From: DATMFV01 sp035555975
GTDB lineage: Bacteria > Verrucomicrobiota > Verrucomicrobiia > Chthoniobacterales > Chthoniobacteraceae
Assembly (NCBI GenBank): GCA_035555975.1
Contig: DATMFV010000112.1
Location: 10,974 to 74,973, forward strand
Direction: 5' to 3'
DNA length: 64,000 nucleotides
Positions within the stretch are counted from its first letter, which is position 1, and every line of letters starts with the position of its first letter. Both the position numbers and the translations under genes were made by a program. Shown here one piece after another: positions 28,221 to 37,169 of this stretch. The notes beneath the pieces are model-generated. The model was not told the DNA's origin and did not search any database. It saw only the letters and a program-made list of their open reading frames with translations.

Positions 28221-29138
28221 TCAGGAGACCAGCTCGAAATGCGTCATCCTGCGGAAGGTGTCGTAACGCTGCGCGATCTCCTCGGAGCCGATCTGCTGCA
28301 GGCGCCCGAGCGAAAACGCTTCGACGTTGAAGCTTGCCAGCACACTGCCGTAGACGACCGCCTTGCGGAGGTGGTCAAAGGTCACTTCTTCCGGGTTGAG
28401 GCTGGCGAGGTAACCGGCCAGCCCTCCGGCAAAGGCATCGCCCGCGCCGGTCGGATCGTGAATATCTTCCAGCGGATAAGCGCCGCACGAGAAAAACGCA
28501 TCTTCAGAGAAAAGCAGGCAGCCGTGCTCCCCTTTCTTGATCGCTACAAAGCGCGGTCCGAGCCTGCGGATCGCCGAACCGGCGCGGATCAGCGAGGTTT
28601 CCCCGGTCAGTTGCCGCGCCTCGCTGTCGTTGAGGATCAGCATATCGACCCGCCGCAGCAGGGCGAGGAGGTCGTCCTTCGCGATGTTGATCCAGAGATC
28701 CATCGTGTCGGCGATCACAAAGCGCGCCCCTTGGGACTGGTCGAGTACATGGCTCTGGAGCCCGGGGGCGATGTTGGCGAGCAGGACATACGGCGCATTC
28801 GAGGCGGCCTGCGGCAGCTTCGGCGTAAAGTGTTCGAACACATTGAGCGCGACGCTCAACGTCTCCCGGCTGTTGAAATCCCACTGGTACTCGCCCGACC
28901 AGCGGAAGGTCTTGCCCGGCACCACCTGCAACCCTTCGAGATCAATCCCCCGGCACCCGAAAAGGTCGATATGTTCCTTTGGAAAATCGTCCCCGACCAC
29001 CCCGATCAACTGCACCGGAGAAAAAAAGCTGGCCGCCACGGAGGCGTACGAAGCCGACCCGCCGAGCAGGTTTTCGTGGGCCTCCACGGGCGTTTTGACA
29101 CTATCAAGGGCGATCGAACCGACAACAAGAACAGACAT
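28221..29138 (-). CDS. PfkB-family sugar/nucleoside kinase
   Basis: A 305-residue kinase of the ribokinase family. It opens SVLVVGSIALDSV, has the substrate-side GGSASYASVAAS motif (26-37), and the C-terminal DPTGAGDAFAGG with catalytic Asp234. The substrate could be a sugar, nucleoside or aminoimidazole-type ring; the sequence alone does not decide. The frame is open 29 codons further up, into the thiE 3' end, but the family N-terminus begins at ATG 29138. It follows thiE by 41 nt on the same strand, so co-transcription is likely; a link to thiamine salvage is only a guess. Confidence 0.87.
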   Translation of the reverse strand: MSVLVVGSIALDSVKTPVEAHENLLGGSASYASVAASFFSPVQLIGVVGDDFPKEHIDLFGCRGIDLEGLQVVPGKTFRWSGEYQWDFNSRETLSVALNVFEHFTPKLPQAASNAPYVLLANIAPGLQSHVLDQSQGARFVIADTMDLWINIAKDDLLALLRRVDMLILNDSEARQLTGETSLIRAGSAIRRLGPRFVAIKKGEHGCLLFSEDAFFSCGAYPLEDIHDPTGAGDAFAGGLAGYLASLNPEEVTFDHLRKAVVYGSVLASFNVEAFSLGRLQQIGSEEIAQRYDTFRRMTHFELVS

Positions 29139-29179
29139 AAAGTAGAAAAAAAGGTACTCCTTAACAGGGGAGCCCCCCC

Positions 29180-29827
29180 TTAGGGAATCGAAAAGCGTTC
29201 CAGCCGTTGTTTTACGCTGCGACAATAAGCCGCAATATCGCCCGCCTGTAAAATTCCGGAGACGATCACCACCCGGCGCGCCCCGGCTTCAAGGATCGGC
29301 TCCAGGTTTTCGAGTTTCACCCCGCCGATGCAGAAAATCGGGAGCGCCACCCGTTCATGGACCTCCCGCAGGTCGTCGAGGCCGATCGGCACATAATCCG
29401 GCTTGGTCGGCGTGGCAAAAAGCGGGCCGAAACCGATGTAATCGGGGCGCTCCTCCAGCGCCGCCACCGCCTGCGCCACGCTGTGGGTCGATTTCCCGAC
29501 GATCCGCCCCGGCCCCGCCGTTTCCGCGAGCGTGCGCGCCTGCGCCACCGGCAGGTCGTCCTGCCCGACGTGGACGCCGTCGAGCCCTTCCTCCCCGGCC
29601 CATCGGGGGTGATCGTTGAGGACCAACGGAACCCCCGCCTCGGCCGCCAGCGGTTTCAACGTCGCCGCCAGCGAACGGATCACGGCTTCCGGCTGCCCCT
29701 TCGCACGAAGCTGCACGAGGTCGACCCCTCCCCGGAGCATCTCCCGCAACGCCGCCGGAGCCTGCGCCGTCGCGACGTAGCCGAGGTCGACGATACCATA
29801 GAGGCGAGCTTCCCGAATCGGTTTCAC
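29180..29827 (-). CDS. thiE: Thiamine-phosphate synthase
   Basis: A 215-residue TIM-barrel enzyme joining the pyrimidine and thiazole halves of thiamine. Diagnostic segments in order: LYGIVDLGY, VDLVQLRAKG, VPLVLNDHPRWA, DGVHVGQDDLP, IVGKSTHSVAQ, IGFGPLFATPTK and IFCIGGVKLENL. Length is normal. The ATG at 29827 is divergent from the NnrS gene. No THI riboswitch-like sequence was recognised in the 125-nt upstream gap. Other thi genes are not in the window. Confidence 0.92.
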   Translation of the reverse strand: MKPIREARLYGIVDLGYVATAQAPAALREMLRGGVDLVQLRAKGQPEAVIRSLAATLKPLAAEAGVPLVLNDHPRWAGEEGLDGVHVGQDDLPVAQARTLAETAGPGRIVGKSTHSVAQAVAALEERPDYIGFGPLFATPTKPDYVPIGLDDLREVHERVALPIFCIGGVKLENLEPILEAGARRVVIVSGILQAGDIAAYCRSVKQRLERFSIP

Positions 29828-29952
29828 ACTTTCATCAAAGCCGATGCCGGGCGGTGCGTCAAGGGGGCGCTCCCCCGGGCGGCGGACGTGGGCGGTTTCC
29901 GCCGAAAAGGGCGATCGACTTTTTCGCGGCGGCGCGCCATGCTGGCATCCTC

Positions 29953-31167
29953 ATGCCATCTCCGGTTGCAGACGACCACCCGGAAACCGACCCTCCCGGT
30001 TTCTGGCAACTGACGGCCCTGGGCGAACCGTTCCGTCTTCTTTTCCCTGTCGGCGTGCTTCTCGGCGCGGTCGGGATCATCCTCTGGCCGTTTTACTGGG
30101 TGCAATGGCTGGCGGTCTACCCGGCGATCCCGCACCAGCGGATCATGATCGAAGGGTTCATGACCGCGTTTGTCATCGGCTTTCTCACCACCGCGCTGCC
30201 GCGTCTTCTCGGCGCGTCGCGCGTTTCGCTCAGGGAAACGCTCGCGCTGGCCGCGCTTCTGGTGCTTTTGAGCGTCTTTCACCTCGCCAAACTCACGCTG
30301 GCGGGCGATCTCACCTTCGCGGCGACGCTCCTCCTCCTCTTCGGCATCCTTGGCCGCCGCATCCGGCAGCGCGACGACAACCCGCCCCCCGGCTTTGTCC
30401 TGGTCGGCCTCGGCCTTCTCCTGACGCTCGCCGGGGCGTGCCTGGTCGTCGGGCCGATCATCCTCCCGATCCGCTGGCCCGGCTTTGTCTACGCGCTCGG
30501 GCCGCTGCTGCTTTACCAGAGCTACCTGCTGCCGATCATGGGGGTCGGCGCGTTCCTGATTCCCCGGTTCTACGGGTTGCCGCCCAAGAGCGATTTTCCC
30601 GAGTCGCGCCAGCTCCCTCCCGGCTGGCTGCGCGAGGCCGGTTTTGCCGCCGGGTATGGCGCGGTGATCCTCGCCGGGTTCCTGCTGGAAGCGGCTGGCT
30701 GGCTCCGGCTCGGGCCGGGGCTGCGTGCGGCGGCGTTCCTCCTCTATTTCCACCGCAACCTGCCAAAGAAACGCTCCGGCCAGCCGGGCGGCACCCTCGG
30801 CTCCACACTCCACATCGCCGCAATGGCGGTCCCTCTGGCCTACCTGTTGATGGCGCTCTGGCCGCAATGGCGGATGGCGTGGCTCCACCTTCTTTTCATC
30901 ACCGGGTTCAACCTGCTCACCTTCGTCATCGCCAGCCGCGTCCTGCTCGGTCACAGCGGCCAGTCGCACCGGTTCCGCGCAAGGCTCGTCCCGGTCATCG
31001 TCATGGCGACCTGCCTGATCATCGCCTTCGTGGCCCGGGCCGGAGCCGAGTGGGTCCCGCAGGGGCGGCTCCCCCACCTCGGTTACGCCGCCTTTTTCTG
31101 GCTGCTGGGGACGGGCGTCTGGGCGGCGGCCCTGCTGCCATGCGCCACGCAGCCCGATGCAGACTAG
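29953..31167 (+). CDS. NnrS family membrane protein
   Basis: A 404-residue polytopic protein with about 12 hydrophobic spans. FWQLTALGEPFRLLFPVGV at the start, HQRIMIEGFMTAFVIGFLTTALPR early and LLFITGFNLLTFVIASRVLLGHSG late are NnrS signatures, including conserved His residues. NnrS proteins are heme/copper membrane proteins connected with nitric-oxide stress. The frame is open 33 codons upstream, but ATG 29953 starts the family region. It stands alone; no denitrification genes are nearby. Confidence 0.88.
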   Translation: MPSPVADDHPETDPPGFWQLTALGEPFRLLFPVGVLLGAVGIILWPFYWVQWLAVYPAIPHQRIMIEGFMTAFVIGFLTTALPRLLGASRVSLRETLALAALLVLLSVFHLAKLTLAGDLTFAATLLLLFGILGRRIRQRDDNPPPGFVLVGLGLLLTLAGACLVVGPIILPIRWPGFVYALGPLLLYQSYLLPIMGVGAFLIPRFYGLPPKSDFPESRQLPPGWLREAGFAAGYGAVILAGFLLEAAGWLRLGPGLRAAAFLLYFHRNLPKKRSGQPGGTLGSTLHIAAMAVPLAYLLMALWPQWRMAWLHLLFITGFNLLTFVIASRVLLGHSGQSHRFRARLVPVIVMATCLIIAFVARAGAEWVPQGRLPHLGYAAFFWLLGTGVWAAALLPCATQPDAD

Positions 31168-31205
31168 GGCGAGATTCGGACGCCTGAGGAAACCCGTTTT
31201 GGACC

Positions 31206-31225
31206 AAAAAGCGACTTTTAGTCGC
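31206..31225 (-). terminator. Intrinsic terminator of the epimerase gene
   Basis: On the minus strand GCGAC, loop TAAAA, GTCGC, then TTTTT. It lies about 38 nt past the stop of the minus-strand epimerase gene and between it and the convergent NnrS gene. Confidence 0.65.
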
Positions 31226-31262
31226 CTTTCACTTAAATTCGTAGACACGCCCTAAAATGGGG

Positions 31263-32258
31263 TCAACCCCAAAGCTCGCCCGGGTACGGCTGCATGACCG
31301 ACCCTTCGTACATGATGGCCACCGGCTGGTCGTGCTGGAGGAGCATCGGGGCATCAAGGTCAACCCAGTCGGCGTGTTGCGCGAGGAGCATTGCCGGGGC
31401 GATCGCCAGCGAGGTGCCGAGCAGACAGCCGCAGAGGACCTTCTTCTCGCGCGATTTGGCCCGCTCCAGCGCCCGGAGCGCCTCGGTCAACCCGCCCGTT
31501 TTGTCGAGCTTGATGCTGACCCCGTCGTATTTGTCGAGCCCGGCGTCGAGATCGCCGGTCACATGGAACGACTCGTCGGCAAAGACCGGCACCGGCCTCG
31601 GCATCCGGGCGAGAAGATCGTCCTCCCCCGCCGGAAGCGGCTGCTCGACCAGCACCACGCCGAGCCCCGCCATCGCCTCCAGCCATTTGCGGACGTTCGC
31701 CCGCGGCCATGCTTCGTGTCCGTCGACGATGAGCTGGCTTTGCGGCGCGCCCCGGCGGACGGCTGCGACCCGTTCGATCGCCTCCTCGCTCCCGGTGCTG
31801 ATCTTCAGCAACGGCCGGTGCGCCTCCGCGCGGGCTTCGGCCTCCATCGCTTCAGGCGTGTCAAAACCGATCGTGTAGGCGGTCGTCAACGGATGGAGCG
31901 CCCCCCAGCCGACCAGCTCGCTCACCCGCTGCCCGGCCACCTTGGCCCGCCAGTCCCACCAGGCGCAGTCGAGCGCGTTGCGCGCCGAGCCGCTCGGCAT
32001 GGCGTCGAGGATGGAGGCCATCGAACGCCCTTCCTCCAGCATCGCCGCCGCCTCCCGGAGCTGGGCGAGCGCCCCTTCCACCGTCTCGTGGTAGTCGATC
32101 GAAGGCGTCGCCTCGCCGCGCCCCCGGATCGAAGCGTCCGCCTCCCCCTCTTCGGGGATCAGCATCGCCGAAATGACCCGGGTCTCCGTACGCGCTCCGC
32201 GTGAGAGCCGTCGTGGCCGGACCAGCTTCCAGCTCTCGGTGTGAATGTGCAGTCTCAT
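31263..32258 (-). CDS. Enolase-superfamily protein, dipeptide epimerase-like, altered KxK motif
   Basis: A 331-residue muconate-lactonising/L-Ala-D/L-Glu epimerase type protein. The metal ligands are present: Asp179 (IVDGHEAW), Glu205 (LVEQPLP) and Asp228 (VFADESF). The far-side Lys is present (SIKLDKTGG, Lys250). The near-side KxK pair is KIS (152-154), so the second Lys, a catalytic base in characterised epimerases, is Ser. It may therefore be an inactive or differently reacting member. It starts at ATG 32258; an imperfect TTACC/GGTAA hairpin lies just upstream. A terminator follows the gene. The neighbour upstream is the heparinase-like gene, 183 nt away. Confidence 0.8.
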   Translation of the reverse strand: MRLHIHTESWKLVRPRRLSRGARTETRVISAMLIPEEGEADASIRGRGEATPSIDYHETVEGALAQLREAAAMLEEGRSMASILDAMPSGSARNALDCAWWDWRAKVAGQRVSELVGWGALHPLTTAYTIGFDTPEAMEAEARAEAHRPLLKISTGSEEAIERVAAVRRGAPQSQLIVDGHEAWPRANVRKWLEAMAGLGVVLVEQPLPAGEDDLLARMPRPVPVFADESFHVTGDLDAGLDKYDGVSIKLDKTGGLTEALRALERAKSREKKVLCGCLLGTSLAIAPAMLLAQHADWVDLDAPMLLQHDQPVAIMYEGSVMQPYPGELWG

Positions 32259-32441
32259 TCCGCTCCGGTATTACCTTTGGGTAAAGATAAACGAGAAACC
32301 GCCCATGGAAAGCGACGACCCCCGTTTTCAAGCCGTCGGGACGCCGGTGGAAAACGAATGCCTTGCGTTGCAAATAACTGGAAGACAGCGACTTGTGCGA
32401 AATCGACAGCCCCGGGGAGGAGACGCGGATCAGGGGAACCC

Positions 32442-34598
32442 CTAAAGCGCTCCCGGCTGGTGCAGGCCCGGTGATTCGATTTCCACGCGGTCTGCCGCAA
32501 GGCGGAGGCGGTCGCTCTTTCCGTCGGGCCGGGAGATGGAGAGCCATTCTCCGTCCCAAACCGCGCGCGGCCCGGGGCCATCCCCCTTTTCCGGCCAGAG
32601 CACGGCGTAAATCCGGTGATGAAGCACGCGCTCCCCGGTGCTCGCGCTGAAATGGTATTCGTCGGGAAAAAGGTCGATCACGCTTCCGTCCGGCCGGGTA
32701 TGGGAGCGCCGTTCCAGGTAGTCGGGATGGACCGGCACCGGGAAGGTGGAGGTGACTTCCGCGCGGAAGGTTCCTTCCCCGGCGAGCAGGACTCCCCGGA
32801 GATGGACCCCGCCGTTTTCGATGCTCAACTCCGAGCGCGCGGGATTCCATTTCATCGGCCCTTCGGAATGCAGGAGCCACTGCACGGTGTCGGGCGCACT
32901 CAGTTCGACCTCATCGGCGACGACCAGGTAGCGCCGGTCGATGAACAGAAGATCGCGCCGGACGCGGGCGGGCGGCGTTTGCGCTCCAGAGGCGTAGGCC
33001 TGCGTGGCGTCGCCGGTCAGCCAGACCGCGCGCGGCAGTTCCACGCAACGGACGATCCTTCCCGACGCCTCCGGCGAATGGGCCTGCCCCCTGCCGCCGA
33101 TCAAAAGAGCGTTCTGGGCGGCGGTGGTCCGGGTATACCGGACATAGTGGTCCGAGGAGTAGAAATCCCGGTGGCCCGCGCGGATCGCCAGCGGTTTGCC
33201 GTAGGCGGAGAAGAGGAATGCGTTCTGGTCCGCAAAGGCATGGCTGACCGCCCCATGCGGGCTCGACTTGAAGGCGAGGGCGATATCCTCTTCCGGCCTG
33301 CCCGGGGCGCTGTGGAGGCTCACCCACCCGACATCGTTGAAGGAGCGCGTTGGCGGAAGCTCCGTGAGGTCGCCCGGCGGCACGGGCGGTTCGAGCGAGA
33401 CGAAAAAATCCTGCAGGAGGTATTCCATGCCGCCGGGGTAATCCTGCGAGCTGATGTTGAGAAGACGCCGGTTGACCTGCCGCACGCCCGGCTGACGGGC
33501 TCCCGCGATCAGATAGGGATCGCGAAACCTCCGGCCGAGCCGGTTCATGAAAGTGGTGACGGCGGGCTCCAGCGTCATCTTGCCCGCGGGCCGGGGGGTG
33601 TCTCCAAAGGTATAGGTCGGCTGCGGCCCGACGAAGTAGAGCGGAAAATAGCCGGTCTGCCTCCAGAACGGATCTTTCCATGCGTCGGGATGCCCGATGG
33701 AAAGGAGTGCGTCCTGAAAACGGCCATGCTCCACGGTCCCCCGCCAGTAGGCGCACCCCTCGGCATAACCTCCGTCGTCGCCGCCGTAGGGCGGGTATTG
33801 TTCCCGGTAAAAGTGCAGGGCAAAACGAAGCCAGCCGGGCGCGGCGTCAAGGTCGTCGTAAAGAGCGAGCCCGGCCAGGCCGATCATCGGAACAAAGCGC
33901 ACGGCGTGGCTCGGGGCCTTTCCTTCCGCGGAGTTCCGGCGCGTCTCCCCGGTCATGGAAATGACGTAAAGCGCGGTCTTTTCCCCGATGCGCTTGAGCC
34001 CGGCAAGGATCGATTCGCGTTCCGCCGGCGAAAGTTCGCCGCGCAACTGGTCATAGACAAACGGGAGACGCCGCCAAAGCCGGAAGACCGCCTCGTCGTT
34101 GTAATAAAGCACCGGCGGGTCCCAACCGCTGGCCTGGAGGAGCGCCTCCCTCGCCCGCGCCTTGTAAGGCTCCTCTCCGGTGACCAGCCAGAGGAGCGTC
34201 GCCGCCTCCGCAATGCCGCTGATCCGGTTGCAGGCGATCTGTCCGTCGCGGGAAATGCGGATCGATTCCGGGGTCAACGGCAAACGGCTGCCATCATCCT
34301 GCGGTTCTTCAGGAAGAGCGCCTGTGAGATCACGTTCGTCGAACTCGGCTTTCATCGCCCGGAAAGCCTCCCTCCCCTCTCCCTCGCGGCAAAACTGCCG
34401 GAACGGCGCGCGGAGGGGAGCGGGGAGAAAAACCCGTGGAGCGACGGGGAGGCGGTATTCCCTTGAGATCGGAGCCGGAGGCTTCCCCGGCGGCAGATCC
34501 GCCGGCTGATTCCGCGAAAGGAGCAGGCAGGCGGTGACACCGAAAAGCAGCGCCAGCAGCAGCCCCCGGGTCCAACCGATTTTCGAGACGGGTTTCAT
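32442..34598 (-). CDS. Heparinase II/III-like polysaccharide lyase, probably exported lipoprotein
   Basis: A 718-residue protein. The N-terminus has a hydrophobic stretch ending VTAC, which matches a lipobox, so it may be a lipoprotein. An alpha-helical toroid domain (about 80-420) has IAEAATLLWLVTGEEPY and PPYGGDDGGYAEG. The C-terminal beta-sandwich has the heparinase II/III segment WVSLHSAPGRPEEDIALAFKS (read in parts) with SHAFADQNAFLFSAYGKPLAI and YSSDHYVRYTRTTAAQNALLI. These fit uronate-polysaccharide lyases (heparin, alginate or related); the substrate is unknown. The start is ATG 34598; a TTG nine codons earlier is weaker. It is divergent from the dehydrogenase gene across two operator-like motifs. 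Confidence 0.8.
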   Translation of the reverse strand: MKPVSKIGWTRGLLLALLFGVTACLLLSRNQPADLPPGKPPAPISREYRLPVAPRVFLPAPLRAPFRQFCREGEGREAFRAMKAEFDERDLTGALPEEPQDDGSRLPLTPESIRISRDGQIACNRISGIAEAATLLWLVTGEEPYKARAREALLQASGWDPPVLYYNDEAVFRLWRRLPFVYDQLRGELSPAERESILAGLKRIGEKTALYVISMTGETRRNSAEGKAPSHAVRFVPMIGLAGLALYDDLDAAPGWLRFALHFYREQYPPYGGDDGGYAEGCAYWRGTVEHGRFQDALLSIGHPDAWKDPFWRQTGYFPLYFVGPQPTYTFGDTPRPAGKMTLEPAVTTFMNRLGRRFRDPYLIAGARQPGVRQVNRRLLNISSQDYPGGMEYLLQDFFVSLEPPVPPGDLTELPPTRSFNDVGWVSLHSAPGRPEEDIALAFKSSPHGAVSHAFADQNAFLFSAYGKPLAIRAGHRDFYSSDHYVRYTRTTAAQNALLIGGRGQAHSPEASGRIVRCVELPRAVWLTGDATQAYASGAQTPPARVRRDLLFIDRRYLVVADEVELSAPDTVQWLLHSEGPMKWNPARSELSIENGGVHLRGVLLAGEGTFRAEVTSTFPVPVHPDYLERRSHTRPDGSVIDLFPDEYHFSASTGERVLHHRIYAVLWPEKGDGPGPRAVWDGEWLSISRPDGKSDRLRLAADRVEIESPGLHQPGAL

Positions 34599-34650
34599 GA
34601 AGGTGGAGACGCAAGCTAGGCGCAAACGAGGCGATCCACGACGGAAAATC

Positions 34651-34691
34651 CATTTATACAGTTAAGGAACCCCGAGTCATTTAACTGAATG
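34651..34691. promoter_or_regulatory. Candidate LacI-type operator pair in divergent promoter
   Basis: CATTTATACAGTTAA (34651-34665) and CATTTAACTGAATG (34678-34691) together form an inverted repeat CAGTTAA / TTAACTG. The first is nearly repeated at 40053 (19 of 23 positions including flanks), the second at 41201. It lies between the heparinase-like and dehydrogenase genes. Confidence 0.55.
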
Positions 34692-34753
34692 ATCAGATTC
34701 CGGCTCGCAGGCCGGGCGGGACTCCCGCAAAGCTTTCCCGTTTCAAGCCCATC

Positions 34754-35809
34754 ATGCAAACCGAACCGATTGCCCTGCGAAATGCCCGGCTCTTCCCGCC
34801 GGGTCAGACCTGCCTTCTCACCCTTTCGGAAGATGAGCGGTCTCTTTTTTTTCCCGACGTGGACCTTGAAAACGCCCTCCCGTGCCGGGCGCTCTGGATC
34901 GATACCGCCCGTTCCCGCAACGGGTGGGAAAGCCTCCTCGCCGGGTTTTCGCCTTCGGTGGTGATGACCGGGTGGTCCACGCCCCGCCTCCCCGCCGCCC
35001 TGGTTGGCGACGAAGGCTCGCCTCTTCGCTATATCTGCCACCTGACCGGCTCCGTGCGGCGCGTGGTGCCGCGGGAGTTCATTGAGAGAGGGGGGCTGGT
35101 TTCCAACTGGGGCGGCGAGATCAGCCATAGCGTGGCGGAACACACACTCCTGCTGGCGTTGGCGGCATTGCGCAACCTGCCCGCCTGGCGGCCCTACACG
35201 GCGCAACCCGGCCGCACGCTGCTGGACCGGAGCCGGTTCCTCGCAACGCGTTCCCTTCAGGGGCGGCGGGTCGGCATCCACGGGTTTGGAAGCGTGGCCC
35301 GCCGGTTGCTCCGGTTGCTGGCTCCCTTTGAGGTATCCTGCGAAGTCTACAGCGCCGGAGTGGCGCCCGATTCCATCCACCGCCATGGAGCCGAACCGGC
35401 CGGTTCGCTACCCGCGCTTTTCAGGCGTTCGGAGGTCCTCTTCGAATGCGAGGCGCTCACCCCCGCGACCGTCAACTCCGTCACCCGCGAAATGCTTTCG
35501 CTATTGCCCGAAGGGGCCGTCTTCATCAACGTGGCGCGGGGCGCGCTGGTCGACGAAGCCGCGTTGCTCGACCTGGCCCGGCGCGGACGCCTGCGCGTGG
35601 GGCTCGACGTGCTCCGCGACGAACCGGTTTCCCCCTCATCCCCCTTCTGGGAAACCCCCAACGTCGTCCTCTCTCCGCATATCGGCGGCCCGACGCACGA
35701 CCTCTACCCCCGGTGCGGAGCCTTTGCGCTCGACAACATCCGACGTTACCTCTCGGGAGAGCGGCCCGGGGGAGTGGTCGACCTGGAAGTCTACGACCGG
35801 ACGACCTGA
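34754..35809 (+). CDS. D-isomer-specific 2-hydroxyacid dehydrogenase
   Basis: A 351-residue NAD-dependent dehydrogenase of the phosphoglycerate/glyoxylate reductase family. It has GIHGFGSVARRL (NAD loop), NVARGALVDEAAL with the substrate Arg, LRDEPVSP with the Glu, and SPHIGGPT with the catalytic His. The N-terminal catalytic half is less conserved. Substrate is not known. It is the only plus-strand enzyme in the glycan region apart from the LacI/transporter pair, and shares its promoter region, with operator-like motifs, with the lyase gene. It may handle a 2-keto acid from sugar breakdown (inference). Confidence 0.85.
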   Translation: MQTEPIALRNARLFPPGQTCLLTLSEDERSLFFPDVDLENALPCRALWIDTARSRNGWESLLAGFSPSVVMTGWSTPRLPAALVGDEGSPLRYICHLTGSVRRVVPREFIERGGLVSNWGGEISHSVAEHTLLLALAALRNLPAWRPYTAQPGRTLLDRSRFLATRSLQGRRVGIHGFGSVARRLLRLLAPFEVSCEVYSAGVAPDSIHRHGAEPAGSLPALFRRSEVLFECEALTPATVNSVTREMLSLLPEGAVFINVARGALVDEAALLDLARRGRLRVGLDVLRDEPVSPSSPFWETPNVVLSPHIGGPTHDLYPRCGAFALDNIRRYLSGERPGGVVDLEVYDRTT

Positions 35810-35861
35810 ATCTGTGTCTTCCAGTTCCCGTCAACGGCGCTGGAGGTCGCTTCACCCAAGG

Positions 35862-37169
35862 CTACAACCCCGGGAGCCGGTAGCGATAGCAATCGGCCGT
35901 AAAGTCTTCCCAGCTTGTTTTGGGTTGCTCGGGCAGGGTCAGGACGACATCTCCGTTTTCCCGGTCGGTATAGAGGCCGAAGTTCGTATAACGCCGCCCG
36001 GTTTCCTCCTGCCTTTGGGTGGCGGGGTCGACGCAAGCGGGAGCGCCTGCGGGGAGCCCCTGGATCTCCCGCACGCTGGAACGCACCAGGCAAAGGCGCT
36101 CCGGGTCGAGTTCCGCAATCGCCAGCGGGTATCTCGGCACCTGGCCGTAAACCGGCCGGTCGAGAATATTGGCAATCCAGTAGACCTTTCCGGAATGCGG
36201 CCCCCGTACAAACCGCGCAAATGAAGCGGGCACGGCGACCGGCTCGCCATCCTCGTACGCCAGCGGCCGGGGAGGGCTCCAGCTTTTGCCGCCATCCGCG
36301 GACCAGGCCGCCTGCCGCGAACTGAAAAGGCCGAGCGGGCGATCGCCCTGGCAGCGCATCGTGGAGAAAAGGCGGCCACCCCCGAGATGCACCAGATCCG
36401 GTTCGGTGATGCCTGCGTACGATCGCGAAGGATCGATTTCAACGGGATCGCTGCAACTCCACGCGATGGCGTCGCTTCCGGCGTCCCACCGCCCGAGCAG
36501 GAACGCCACGCCGCCGTAGCGGCCCGGTTGCCCGTGGGGGTAGAAGAGCGTCCCGTCGCGGTTGACGGTGCGAAAATTCACCCCGAAAACCAGCGTGCCA
36601 TCCTCAAGCTCCTCGAAAGGGAGCAGATCGCCTCCCATGCTGTTGCGCCCGTAGCTCGCGCCCGGCATCCAGTGGATGGCGTCAAAGCCCGCGCCGTGAT
36701 GAATGACCTGCCGCCGGGGTTGCCATTGCTTGCCGCCGTCGGCGGAAACCCGGTAAAAGAGCCGGCCGGTCCGGGCCGCCAGGCTCCCTTCGAACTGGTC
36801 TTCGGCGAGGGAGACCTCGCGCTCATAGGAAAGCTCGATCAGCCGCCCGCGGGTGCGGCTCAGAAAAAACTGCGGAGGGTAGCGAAAGACCGGTTCGCGG
36901 CGTTCAGGCGCTTCGGTCGCGATCGCTCCCTCCACGCTCCACGTCCTCCCGTTGTCTTCGGAGCGGCGCAGGTAGCGTTGCGGCATGTAATAGATGCCGT
37001 CGTGGGCGGCTTCGTGTCGCAAGGCCTGAAGCAGCGAAACGCCTTGCGCCTCGCAATAGCTGGTACTCAAGGCATAGACCGCCTGCCCGGGTGGCGCGGC
37101 GATGAAGCGTTCCTTGTGAACGCCACGGAGCGGAGGGTGAAGGGAGGCGGGGACGGTGGTTGGATTCAT
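35862..37169 (-). CDS. Sialidase-like BNR/Asp-box protein, no signal peptide
   Basis: A 435-residue protein with three Asp-box sequences: RRSEDNGRTW, RVSADGGKQW and WSADGGKSW, marking a six-bladed beta-propeller as in sialidases and related glycosidases. FVRGPHSGKVYWIANI and EPDLVHLGGGRLFSTMRC fit that fold. The Arg triad of true sialidases could not be confirmed by eye, so it is called sialidase-like. No signal peptide is visible, suggesting a cytoplasmic enzyme. Its ATG overlaps the fucosidase stop (ATGA), so translation is coupled; it is the last gene of the four-gene operon. A longer open frame runs upstream through the fucosidase gene out of frame and is spurious. Confidence 0.82.
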   Translation of the reverse strand: MNPTTVPASLHPPLRGVHKERFIAAPPGQAVYALSTSYCEAQGVSLLQALRHEAAHDGIYYMPQRYLRRSEDNGRTWSVEGAIATEAPERREPVFRYPPQFFLSRTRGRLIELSYEREVSLAEDQFEGSLAARTGRLFYRVSADGGKQWQPRRQVIHHGAGFDAIHWMPGASYGRNSMGGDLLPFEELEDGTLVFGVNFRTVNRDGTLFYPHGQPGRYGGVAFLLGRWDAGSDAIAWSCSDPVEIDPSRSYAGITEPDLVHLGGGRLFSTMRCQGDRPLGLFSSRQAAWSADGGKSWSPPRPLAYEDGEPVAVPASFARFVRGPHSGKVYWIANILDRPVYGQVPRYPLAIAELDPERLCLVRSSVREIQGLPAGAPACVDPATQRQEETGRRYTNFGLYTDRENGDVVLTLPEQPKTSWEDFTADCYRYRLPGL

